Program-made: the position numbers and the translations under genes | Assembly (NCBI GenBank): GCA_027919835.1 | Contig: JANVFP010000004.1 | Location: 496,001 to 560,000 of the forward strand | Length of the DNA: 64,000 bases | Source: Lentinula raphanica | Lineage: Eukaryota > Basidiomycota > Agaricomycetes > Agaricales > Omphalotaceae | Direction of reading: 5' to 3' | Shown here: positions 20,654 through 31,874 of the stretch, piece by piece | Numbering within the stretch: position 1 is the stretch's first letter | Layout: each line of letters begins with the position of its first letter | The notes under the pieces: model-generated | Told to the model about the DNA's origin: nothing | Databases searched by the model: none | What the model saw: only the letters and a program-made list of their open reading frames with translations

Positions 20654-23182
20654 TCAATCCCCTCTGCCTACGGGGGCTTTTCCTTTGCTATCGTAGCTAC
20701 CCTGGACCTCAGCTCTCCTCTTATACTCATCACCCTCATCAGAGCCCTTGTTGGAACTGGCTTTATCGACATTGATGGGGTATCCGTCGATACCTATATA
20801 GTCGTTCCCTTTGTCAGCGCTCCCGTTGTTGTTGTTGTTGTCGATGTCGTCGTTGTCGATGTCGTCGTTGTCGTTGTCCTTCTTGTCTTTGCTCTTGTTC
20901 TCGCTCTCACTCTCGCTCCCACTCCCGCTCCCACTCCCACTCCCGCTCCCGCTCCCACTCCCGCTCCCGCTCCTGTCGCTACCTTCGCTCGAGTCGCTTG
21001 AGTCGCTCTCTTGATCTTGTAAGGCTTTGAGCCTTTGACGTTCTGCTCGTTCTGCTCTTTTCGCTTGAGCTTGAGCTTCGATAGCTTTGTAGTCGTACAC
21101 AGGGATCAGGTCGTCTTCTACTTGGTTGGACCTGAAGAAGAATATTGAGTGTTAGATGAATCTGTTAGAAGCAGCAGTAGCACGTACATCATCTCTTCAA
21201 ATAAGTCTGAACCGAGATCTTCTATATAAGTCTGAGCATTCTCCTTCGTAAGCTCCACGGTCCTCCACAATTCGTTATATCTAGCCTAATCTGAGCTTCA
21301 AAACATTGGACTATATCAATGGAACTTACCGATCTTCAGTATTGCCACGACTTAATTGGATCTTCACCTTATAACCACCGTTCCATTCCAAGATCGCATG
21401 CTCTATCTATAAGACAACTTGAGTCCAGAACTTCGAAGAAAAATCATAAAGCTTACCAACGTAGTTATCATTACAACCAATCGTAAGGGTACGATCCTTT
21501 TCCTCTTCATGTACTTGATGAGAAACACGTCTTGGTAAGAAGGAGAGTCCACGAAATAGGCGCGCAGTATCTTTCCGATTAAAGGAGAAGAAAAAGGAGC
21601 CCCTTCGTATGTACGGTTCTGCTTAGATGCTATAAGAAATGCCTAAGAAAATGAAAGAAGGTGTTCGTACCTTTAAATCCACTTGCTGATGATATTTCTT
21701 CTTCTTCAGCAGCCACTTGACTTTGTCAGCCTACAGAAGGTTGAGATGAGCATGACTACTCAACGTCTAACAAACAAAGTGGAGGAAGGCTAATACCACT
21801 TCTTCTTGCGCTTCTTCTCCCCTAGATACTGAGAGCTGATAGTATTGTGCTACTAGAATGCGAGTGATTTTCCCGATGTCGGAACGAACCTGAGAGGAGC
21901 CGTAGTTCATCTGACAACTGGTATTTTAGCCTAGCATAACCTGAGTGGAAGAGAGCGAAGACACGTACAAATCTGAGAAGAATCTTGACATCCTGAGGAT
22001 TGGGAGAGGAGGTGATTTTTTTCAAGCTTTGGAGTACTTCATCGTTCTTCGTCTTTACGAGCTCTTCGGTGAATAGATCCAGATCGGGTTCTTCTTCCTT
22101 TGGCCACATATCGTTGATACAGATAGACAGGCGTACACTACTTTTGCCCAGTCGTGCGAGTTCGACGTTCTCAAACTGGGATTCGAGTATCTTCGTGGAC
22201 TTCCCTTTCTTCTTGTTCTTCTTGCTCTTCTTGGTCTTCTTGTGCTGGGTAACATCTTTGACTATCATCTGAAAACGGAGTAGAACGGTTAGCAATCGAA
22301 GTTCTTCCCACTAGAAGAAAACATACGTTATTATCAGAGCTTGTCTCTGCGTCCATATCTTCATCGGAGCTCTCTTCTTCTGAATTCATGTCTTCGTCTT
22401 GATCGCTTCCAGCTTTGAGCTTGTTCTTCTCATCTTCTGCAAGTTTGTGAAGCGACTATACTTAAGGCCAAAGGCCGAAATGTAGAAAATTCTTACCGGA
22501 ATCATATAATTCAAGCACCTCATCGCCCAAGTCAGCATTGCGTTCATCTTCGTTGAGAACGATAGCTGGCGAAGTAGGACATCTCAGTAACGTCACTAGC
22601 TATCGAAGAAGTTTTACCTCCAAACGCTTGAGCAGCTTCCTTCGGAGGGGCAACGGTATTGAGAGTAGTCAGATAGTTTCCTTGGGAGTCTTTCGTAGGT
22701 TTTTTCTCTGAGGATTTAGACGCAGCAGAGCTCCCCTTCTTTGTCTTGGTCTCCTTCTTCGAAGACTTCGACTTCGAGCTCTTGGAAGTTGAAGACTTCG
22801 AACTCTTAGTTGGCTCCTTGGAGGTCGAAGCCTTGGAAGTCGAAGCCTTGGAGGTCGAAGCCTTGGAGGTCGAAGCCTTGGAGCTCGAAGCCTTGGAGCT
22901 CGAAGCCTTGGAGGTTGAAGCCTTGGAGCTCGAAGCCTTGGAGCTCGAAGCTTTTGAGTTCGAAGCTTTTGAGGCTGATGATCTTTTAGTCGAAGATCTT
23001 GTAGTCGAAGATCTCGGATTCGTAACTTTAGGAGGCTGAGCCTTCGCCTTCAAAGTAGAGTCCTGGAGAGAGTCGTCACCTTCTATGGCTAAGTCTTTGT
23101 CTCTCATATCTTTGTCCTTCTTTCGTTTGGTATCATGATCGTCGTCGATAGTATGCGACTTGGAGTTTTTACGCTTAGCCAT
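20654..23182 (-). CDS. DUF6532-like nuclear protein with Ser/Lys and Gly/Ser repeats
   Basis: ATG at 23182 (MAKRKNSK). Exon 1 encodes a Lys-rich start and about 15 repeats of the type SKAS/TSKAS (22810-22980 at DNA level a 15-bp GAGGTCGAAGCCTTG-like tandem). Several short introns (for example about 22562-22611, 22266-22328 and 21673-21700) connect acidic and Lys-rich linkers to a globular domain (NVELARLGKSSVRLSIC onward, to a HAILEW-like motif and YNELWRTVE) resembling DUF6532, which is frequent in agaricomycetes. The C-terminal exon (21100-20654) carries an SG dipeptide run and Asp/Asn runs. The exon chain reads through without frame breaks. Function unknown; the charged tails suggest a nuclear protein. 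The DUF assignment is tentative and exact inner splice sites are not fixed. Confidence 0.6.
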
Positions 23183-23687
23183 GGGGGAAAAGAAGAACGC
23201 GCGAATGCCAGATGTGGTCGAGCTTCTTGAACTTAAATATCCGGTCACGTGTTGATTACCTTGACGGCGTCTAAAAGCTAAAAGCTGGCCTCAGAGGCTC
23301 AGGCCCTGCCAGTCTTCAAGGTTATTTGCTGACCTCTGGGTAATCCACTGGTACTTCAGTTCCAGGTAATCATAGTTGGACAGAGATAAAGATTGAGTCA
23401 ACTCAATAATGTAGGTGTGTAGGTGTAGAGGTAGTAGCAAGGATAAGCTGTAAATGTAGTCGATGTAGCTGAGAATGTAGCTGAGGATGTAGCTGTGGGA
23501 AAGCTGGAAGGTACAGGTTTTGTATCGGGGAAAAGGGGACAAGCAAAGATGTACAAGCTGAGGACAGACAACATGACTATAGATGTCGGGAAGTCAGAAA
23601 GATTGATCTAATTGAAGAAAAACTGTCTCACTTGAGGTTGCACTGGTGCGGCGTTGGTTCACAGTCGAAGGCGTGGGTGTCGAGATG

Positions 23688-23850
23688 AGGCGAATCTGCT
23701 ACGGAGCGCGGAGACAGAGATCTTGGGGGTGAATGAGAGGGTATCGGGGGCGAACGTTAACGTGAAATGAGGCGGATCTGCTATGAAGCGCGGAGACAGA
23801 AATCTGCTGAGCATGAATGAGAGAGTATAGAACGTGAACGCGAACGTAGA
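23688..23850. repeat. tandem duplication of about 80 bp, two copies
   Basis: The block beginning GAGGCGAATCTGCTACGGAG is followed by a second copy beginning GAGGCGGATCTGCTATGAAG, each running through a GAATGAGAG word. The surrounding 23183-24040 shows no gene and presumably contains the promoter of the minus-strand gene ending its upstream side at 23182. Confidence 0.55.
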
Positions 23851-24044
23851 AGTCCATCTGCTTGGGAAGGGTGTCGTGCTAAGATAGGTGCCTGTGCTAA
23901 CGCAGCCCAACACATGGAGGAGGGAGTTCGATCAGGGATATACTTCGACTTTCTGCACTTGAAATCAAGGAAAAAGATGGAGATGGTTACTGCTTCGAGG
24001 ACTGGAGCCTGTTGTTGAGGCACAGGGTCCCCAAAAAACAGGAG

Positions 24045-24750
24045 AATCAGATTGGGGCGAAGGGTACAGCAACCAACAAGAAAGACACGCTACTGGCGGA
24101 ACTGCGTGTTCTATTCAAGGAGGGAGGTGCTATGAGTATACTTCGATTTTCATCGACACTCGTAGCTCGACTACTTTCGACCCCCTCTTCAGCGTAATGA
24201 AGTGCAGGTTGTTGCGGAGACTGGGGATGATGTGGATATTGTGGGTAACGCGGATATCGCTGATATAGCTGTTACCGAGTCTGTTGGGATGGCTCCTGAC
24301 CAGAAATAGGGTGATGACCCATAAGTTCTTCACGCAAGTCTTGCAAAGGATCTCCAAGCTCTATTTTCTTCCGCTCTGTTTTGGTCATAACATGACGTCG
24401 AAGCTCATTTGCCAATCTATAGATATCAGCTGTAAGGTCATGAGGAAAAACCCTTCCGGAGAAGGAGCTTGAGGCTGTAGCATAGAATAGAGAGTTGATC
24501 ATTGGGACGGCGCATCACCACGCGGAGGCTAATCCACGGCTAGGAAGAGGAATGTCAGTCGTTAACAAGGAATAGAGATAACAAAGAAGATTCACAATTC
24601 TTGAAGCCCTTCGAGTTGAATCGGTCGTCGAGGAACGCGTCGTCGTCTCGAGATCGTCCGTGTGGTCGTTGTGTTGTGGATGATAAGCTTGGCTCTGTGG
24701 AAATCTGACTTTCAGGGATAGAAAGAGTATGGTCCTCATGCTCCAAAAGT
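24045..24750 (-). pseudogene. broken Gln/Pro/Tyr-rich gene remnant
   Basis: On the minus strand an exon-like piece (24746-24560, MEHEDHTLSIPES) is followed by an open stretch (24502-24275) with a charged helix (RLANELRRHVMTKTERKK). A TAA at 24274-24272 then interrupts it, but the same frame continues beyond the stop with YQRYPRYPQYPHHPQ and a Ser-rich tail to about 24050. Because Gln codons surround the stop, a CAA to TAA change is the simplest reading. Family not recognised. It may be an outlying part of the mosaic family to its right. Confidence 0.35.
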
Positions 24751-25840
24751 CAGATTCCGATTCGGGGAGAAGTCATAAAGGTCTTCGTTGATACAGCAGA
24801 GCTGCTGATCATTGATGGAGTCCGGCCTAATGTTCAAAGACTGCCCAAGCTACTACTTCCAACGCTGGTTTCGGAGAAGACCAACCTACTCAGTGTGCGA
24901 ACAGAGCTACTTTCGTCTGTGGGAGGAAGAGGAGGGATAGGCGAAAGTGCTAGGAAGGAAGGTGAAGGGGCTCATCCCTGGAGGACCATGATCCACACGG
25001 TTGTAAGAACAAAGTTTCGAGAGAGATGTCAAGATCTTGGATCAATGCAGAGCTAGTGGCACTGGTTGACCATATGATATATTGGTCTCTGTAGCCCAAG
25101 GCTGAGGACTGAGAGGAAATGGCAAAGAACTCGTAGGACGATTGTAGGAAGGGTTGTAGAAGGCAGAGTGGGTGATAGACTGGACGCTTTTGACCGCCGT
25201 ACACTGGATGGAGCGGGCACACTGATACTCAGTGCCGTAGCCGTAGACGGAGGTAGAGGAAGATCGGACTCAAATAAATCCATTCCAGAAGCTCTGAACG
25301 CAAAAGGATTCCTGAAGGGCCAAGTGAAGTTACTGAAGAAGGAGAAGAGACAGAACTTTCGGTTACAGAGGGAGGTGCAGGAGATGTGGGAGGAGGAAGG
25401 GAAGCGGGCGAGGAAGAGACAATGGACGGAACCTTGGAGCTTCACTAGGTGGGGCGGAAGGAGGTGCAGAACGCGACTCCTCTGATTCAATAAGATGGAT
25501 GGAAGATGCCTTCGTCTTCGCAGAGGATTGTCTCAAGCTCTCTGGGACAAAATTCTGCAGTAGTTCTGCAGTAGAGTACGCAGGCGTACGAGCTCAGTCC
25601 CAGTATATGCTAGAACGACTCCCGGTTCCGCTGCTAGCCGTCGAAGAAACACTCGAGCTGGAGTCCATCGACATGATGGTACGAATAGAGCCAGTAGGAG
25701 AACCCGAATGTCGAGTGATCGTTCGAGTGAGGGAAGAGAATAAAGGAGCAACAGAGGGCGTAAGGGATGGGGCACGGGAGAGTGAAGCTGTAGAGGGGGT
25801 ATTAATCGCCTCCTCGTAAGACAGATTAGTGAATGATAGA

Positions 25841-27434
25841 CTATTCCTCGAAAACAGAGCCTACCAGGTCCTTTAGATCCATCCCAACAGCTGCGCCAAA
25901 ATGTCTGTCACAGGCCAGTCTCTCTACACCATCTCTGTAAACCATCCAGAAAGGCACCAGTGTTTCTATTAGTCCAATTTCGACTGCACTTTGAGGAAGC
26001 GGGTCTTGTTCTCTTGCTGCTATAGCACCTACGTCGTCTCTCTCTCTAGGATGACTGAAGTTGAGCTGACTCTTGACCCCCGGAGCAGTTGACAAGATCC
26101 ACGGCCTGTATACGAGGCGGAGTCGTAGGAGCTGACCAGAACAATAGAAGAGTGTGCCTTGACACCGTTGCCAACGATAAGGGGGTTCTGCATGAACATT
26201 GAGGTAGTGTGAAGCGGCTATGGTTCAACGGAAGTTGTGAGAAAAAGAAATATGAGCGATTACCAAAGAACTCACTGTCTTCGTTCCATTGACGCCCAAG
26301 AATTTGCCTAGTTCTCTGATATCGATGTTGCTACCACCATTGCTTCCATTGCTTATACGTTCTCCTTCGCTTGCCACAGAGGATTCACCTCTAGCTCTTT
26401 TTCCGCTGGCTCTACGACTGAGCCCAAATGACCCTCCGTCTTCATCCCCACCGAAACCCGGGCGGCGAAGCGTAGAGGTAGGAGCGGTCTGGGTATCCCG
26501 AGAACTTCCTGTGATACCTGTGAACGTACCAGTACCAGTTTGAGTTGTGGTGAAAGTAGAAGGAGAAAGAGTAGTTTGCTTGAACGTGCTCTGGGTATTG
26601 GAAGTGGGCGTATAGAACGTTCCAGTTGCAGTAAAAGGTCTGTCAGGTGGCGAGGTTGTAAGTGTCGTAAAAGTGCTTTTTGTTGGTGAGGGAGAGCGTG
26701 AACTAGAACCGGACTCGAACAAGACAAGCCAATCAAAAGTTGATTCGCTCGTCCGGGGGAAAGGCAGATCACTTGGCTTTGTAAATGACCGACTGTGTCG
26801 ATTCGCGCCAGAGGATAAAAAAGCAGATCTTGACCTGCAGTGACAGTCGTCGCATAAGAAACACCTGACACGGGGAGATACTCGGTTCCTTCCGTCCTCT
26901 CCGTTGTGTGACTCAACCTGAATCTGGGATCGTTCGATGGAGGTGGATAGGATGATTGTAGAGAGGAAGATCCTGCTGCTGGGCTGAATGAAGACGGTAA
27001 AGACTCATATGAGGGAGAACCGGTATATGTGCCTTGCCCAGTTTCGTTGGCAGTATTAGTCCCGGTGTAAGTCCCACTTGGTGTGTATGTCCCAGCTCAT
27101 GTTCCACTCCCAGTATATGACCCGTTTCCACTGCTTCGCTGGGTGGCGTGGAACGGAGACCAAGGACAGTGATATTCTGATTCGATATGTTGAATTGCAG
27201 GTGCCTCAGGTTATTTTCTTCACTCAGGATGTCAATTGTGGGCTCAGTACGATGTCCAGATAGAGTATCGCTGGTGATGGTGTATTGGGTAAGGATAGAA
27301 GGCAGAGACTTGAATGAGGCTTTGTATGGAGGAGTACGTGCTGTGGTGTAGTCTGAACCTCTTCGCGAAGCGGTCACAATATTCTTGCCTTCACTGCACG
27401 ATACAGGAAGTACCTGCAGAGAGATACCAGTCAT
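25841..27434 (-). CDS. Ser/Thr/Gly-rich hypothetical protein (best-preserved family copy)
   Basis: Minus-strand pieces give plausible protein: VTASRRGSDYTTARTPPYKASFKS, then GTYT-type Thr/Gly repeats near 27130-27000, then TTERTEGTEYLPVSGVS, a Ser/Thr-rich section (26722-26290), GGSNIDIRELGKFLGVNGTKT, and a terminal exon (26095-25841) with PFWMVYRDGVERL. These must be joined by introns that I could only partly define, and at least one frame change lies near 27100. The composition is like fungal cell-surface or transcription-associated low-complexity proteins; no family is recognised. Its homologous copy at about 30.2-31.5 kb contains stops and is a pseudogene. This copy may also be defective. 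Confidence 0.3.
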
Positions 27435-30400
27435 CCCTGTCGACCTATTGCTCTGCAGAACTTGCTACCGAGAGCCGTGAATGCTTCCTCTTCTGCTCAG
27501 ACTCATCCAGGTGCTGATCCGACCCCCAGGAGTATCCCGTAGATAGACGCGAACATTCTCGGGCCGCTGATTACGGTGATGACACAAGAGGGATAGGAAG
27601 AGATGCTCCGGCTCCAGAGGACAGTAAGAGAGGACAAAGTAGTGCCTTGAGCCCGAAAAAAGAATGATCTCTTGCGCCTTAACTCGCAGGCGTGATCTTT
27701 GACGCCGGATATTTGGACGGAATGTAAGAACAGGCGCTGCACTAAATAGGAAACGACCTAAGCGTCTTTTAGAGACTTCCTTTTTGAGTTTTCATTCCAA
27801 GATCTTACCTCCTTGGCAGTACTTTAACTCCCTGTTGCGATGGTGTTGACCATGCCTCCAATGGTTGAAACCCTCTACCCTTTTGGCCGCCCCAAAGAAA
27901 CCAATTACTTGGGTAGACAAGGAAAGGGAATCTTTGACCAAGAAGAACGTGGTTATTCTGATTCGACGACATGGATTCAAGCTGCCCTCGGTGTCCCTCC
28001 TTCGGTAGAAGATGGTCTCAAGTTCACGAGGACAAAGGTTCGGATACAGTCTTCGTAAGGGACAGACTCCTCGCTAGTTGTAGTATATTCCGAAAGGATA
28101 GAAGGCAGAGACTTCAATGATGGTTCAGCCGTAGGGGTACAAGCTGTGGCAAAGGCTGCACTTCCTTGTCAAGCGGTCACCAACTTCTCACCGTCGCTGC
28201 TGAATTTCTTGTCTGGATCCGTTGAGGATGAAGAGGGATAGGAAGGCATTGGTGTACTCCATGATGACGTTTCTGCTCGTCAGTTCTGGGAGGTCGCAAA
28301 ACGGACAGTGGGACGAAAGGTCCACCGGGAATTTGACTATCCGTAAGTTCCTATGCGCCTGGTTGCAGATGTACGACTGAGCCCACTTCGAGAGAGAGGG
28401 AGATTCGATATAAGACGAAGATGTGGCGCTTCTACTGTAGGGGAAGGGTAAGCTATTGTCGAAGTGTATGGTGAGCCAGTGCTTATCATCGAACAAACCA
28501 GAAAATCACGAACCAGAGAAGAAGTAAAGGGTAATCCAGTCCGCTGACCCGCTGACCCTGTATTCGGTGGATGTATTGATCCAGATCTACCAGTCATCAG
28601 TCTTGATCACCAGCGAAATATCGAGAGATCACCAACCTTGATAAGGTGAACCACTATCAGAGTTGTCAATGAAGGTGGAGGGGCTGAAGTCATCACTGTG
28701 ATAGTGCCTCCTGTCACCCTCTGCTCGGTCGGCGGTCTACCATCTCCTTAGGACATTCGATCAAAGGAGGATCACGATACACTTAATCGTAAGGTACACA
28801 TTTCGATGAAAGCGTTGGGATCTTGTATCAATGCTAGTCGCACTCGTTGTCGGAGTAGAAAGACTATGTTGGTCTCTAGAGGACTGGGCGGAAGGTGCGA
28901 AGAGCTTGGAGAGCTGGTGGGTGTGATTGTAGGTATGGTTAGGAAAGCACAGAGGGAGGTGCCATAGGTCAGAACAATGTACGGAGCCGGACTTGAAGCT
29001 TCACTGCGTGGCGCGGAAGGAGGTGAAGAACGCTACTCTTCTGATTCGACAAGATGAATCGAAGGTGCCTTCGGTGCACCTGCTTCTCTGGGTATTGTGT
29101 AAAGCAGTCTTGTAAGCGGCGGAACCCTAGCTCTAGCGGTAGTATATTCGGAAGGGATAGAGGGCAGAGACTTGAATGATGCTTCGGAGGTACGAGCTGT
29201 GATATAGTCTGAACTTCGCGAAGCAGTCACAAACTTCTCGCCATCTCTGTTGAATCCCTTTGTCTCAATCCGTTGGGGATGAAGAGGAATAGGAAGGCCT
29301 TGGTTTACTCCATAATGATGTCGATGTATAGGTCATTCGGCTCGTCAATTCAAGAGGTTGAGAGATGAGAGACGGACAGATATCATACTCTGTCTCACTC
29401 GATTCCACTGAGAGGTCCACTGTGAGTGTGACTGTCTAAGCCGAAACCTTGTATGGAGCTGCCAATCTCACTTTCATCATTAAGTTTGTCTTCTTTCATC
29501 GAAGGTAGATAGCCACCGTTGCTGGACGACTAACCACGTGAAGTGCCGTTTTTGCGCCTGATTGCAGATGTAGGACTGAGCACACTTCGAGAAGGAGATG
29601 TAGGCATGTATGATGAAGGTGTTCCTCTTCGAGTATAAGGGGAAGAGTAAGTCATTGTCCCGATTGTCCCAGTCTCGATCCAGTGCTACAAAGATGATAC
29701 CAGCCATTAGTCTAAATCGTCTTCAAGCGATGTGAACTACCAACCTTGATTCAGGAGAGAGGCTATAAGAGCCAGAGCCAAAACCAGTACGTGACTCGTA
29801 ATGAACGTCCTACCAGAACCCGGGTGCCGGTATATCCAGTATATCTTGTCATTTCTGAAACTCTTATACCAGTGGCACTCCCGGTTGTTGTCCATGTTCC
29901 AGTCCCTGTGATTCCAGTACTCGTCAAACCAATCAAAGTCCTGGTCGCTGCGACCATACCAGTACGGGATCGACATGCTTCAGCTGAGCAATAGACCGCG
30001 AGGCGCTGCACACGACTGTAGGTACTGCAAGGAGAAGAGGACTATCCTCGTGATTGCTCCGCAGAACGTCGCTACCGAAATCTGTCATGCTTCCGCTCCT
30101 GTGAAAACCCATCCAAGTGCTAGTCCTACGACCAGAAATCGCACGAGAATCTCCTGGATGAACGTACTCGTCGCCATGAATCACGGTGTCGTCGACAGTG
30201 CAAGAGTGTTAAGACTAAATGAGCGTCGAAGGTCTCGTTCGGGCTCCGTTTCCAGAAGATGACACTGAAGGTGAAGAAAGCAAAGAATAGCGCTTTCCAG
30301 AGTTCGAAGTAGAAAAATAACCTCTTGAGCCATCTGACTCGGAGGCGTAAAGCTCATCTTCGCCGCCGTACATCTCTGGAGTTTCTGGAATCTCTGGAAT

Positions 30401-31560
30401 CTCAGACATTGGTGGCACCCCGGTTCCACTGCTAGCCGTAGAAGAGACACTCGAGTTCGAATCCATCTACATGATGGTACGAATGAAGCCAGTCGGAGAG
30501 CCAGGACGTCGAGTGATTGTCCAAGAAAGAGACGAGAAAGAAGGAGTAACAGATGGCGCAAGGGATGGAGGACACGGGAGATTGAAAGTGTTCAGGAGGT
30601 AAGGCGATGATTGCCTCCCTGTGAAGCAGTTAACTGTATGGACAGACACTGACAGTTCTGACAAAACTAAACGTACCTGATCCTTGCAATCCATCTCCAT
30701 TGCCGCACTAAGCTGTCGCAGGCCAGTCTCTATGCCATCTCCTTAAACCATCCAGTATGGCCCCTCAATCAGTCTGATCTCGACACCATTCCAAGAAAGC
30801 GTGTCTTGCTCTCTACCTGCGATAGTTCCTAGGTCGTCCCTCGCTTGAGGATGACTCAAAGTGAGCGCACACTCTCGTTTGCTCTGACTCTTACACGCAG
30901 AGTAATCGTCCAAGTCCAAATGCTAGGTGTACGCGGCCTGCAGACGAACCTGAGGGGAATAGTGACGTAGGAGCGAGCCATGATAATGAAACAGAGTACG
31001 TGGATGTAGTTGACATCGGTGCCATCGATAAGGGGATGTTGCATGGACATCGAGATAGAATAAATTCCCAAAGTGAAGCGGCTATGGTCCAACAAGAGTC
31101 GTGAGAGGGAAATCGCAAGAACGAAATCAATGAGCAGCTCACTGTCTGCGTGCCATTGCCACCCAAGGATTTCCACAGTTCGAGGTATCGGTATTACTAC
31201 CTCCGTTGCTTATACGTTCGCTCCGAAGGTTCGCCGCTTCTACGACGGAGCCCAAGCAGCCTGCCATTGTGGTCCCCACCACAGCCTCGTATTCACGACT
31301 CACAAGCGTACGGAATTTTATGAGTCGGATTGACGAGTCGGAGTGCGTTCACGTTGTTGGAGGACCTAGCCGGGCAAGAATGATACGAGTATCTTGAGAG
31401 CTTCCTGTAGTATTTGTCACCGCTCCGGTGCCAGTCTAAGTTGTGGTAAAGGCGGAAAGAGAAAGGGTGGTTCGCTTGAACTAAACGTATGAGGTTTTGC
31501 AATAAAGTCTGTCAGTGGCAAGGACAACGCTGAATAAAGAGAGAAGACTTGCAATCTGGT
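27435..31560 (-). pseudogene. degenerate copies of the Ser/Thr-rich gene family
   Basis: Contains fragments parallel to 25841-27434, such as VTASRSSDYITARTSEASFK (29230-29170), a Thr/Gly stretch (29990-29780) and SSVSSTASSGTG with an acidic tail (30470-30215). Stops and frame changes break every longer reading, and segments appear in altered order. No continuous gene can be built. Confidence 0.4.
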
Positions 31561-31874
31561 AAGTGTCGTAAACTGCTGCTAACACAGCTGTACTGGCGAT
31601 GGAGAGCGACTCGAGTCTCGATAGGGCTAGTGACGGAAGCGGAACGGAAGCAAGGAGGCTACTGCATTCTTCAACTGTTTTGGGTATGGCAGGCAGTGGC
31701 TGTGAAGCATTTCCTCGGCGTCCTTTGGAATCGCAGGTCTCCTTCTGAACTCAGCACTGAGTACTGAGGTCCGAATTATGGTTGGATAATTTTTATAATA
31801 TCGCACACATGTTGGACTTAACGAATTACAGAAAGAGTGAAGGTATCGCCATCGTCAGAACTAGCGATATGTAC

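Larger units (their letters stand above)
25466..31600. repeat. mosaic of diverged duplicated segments
   Basis: Blocks repeat in the same orientation at about 75-85% similarity by eye: 25480-25520 with 29038-29070; 25610-25800 with 30410-30610; 25855-26200 with 30665-31060; 26270-26600 with 31130-31480; 27290-27420 with 28080-28190 and 29140-29250; 28350-28450 with 29550-29650; 27440-27540 with 30045-30150. The order and spacing differ, so this is not a simple tandem pair. It looks like a local gene family that was duplicated, rearranged and is decaying. Confidence 0.7.

Noticed and set aside
20662..21001. Plus-strand open frame rich in Val, Leu and Pro over the SG/Asp repeats
   Set aside because: It is the complement of the low-complexity minus-strand exon, which has introns and family-like neighbours.
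22746..23039. Plus-strand frame of LEVEALEVEA repeats
   Set aside because: Reverse complement of the SKAS-repeat exon of the DUF6532-like gene.
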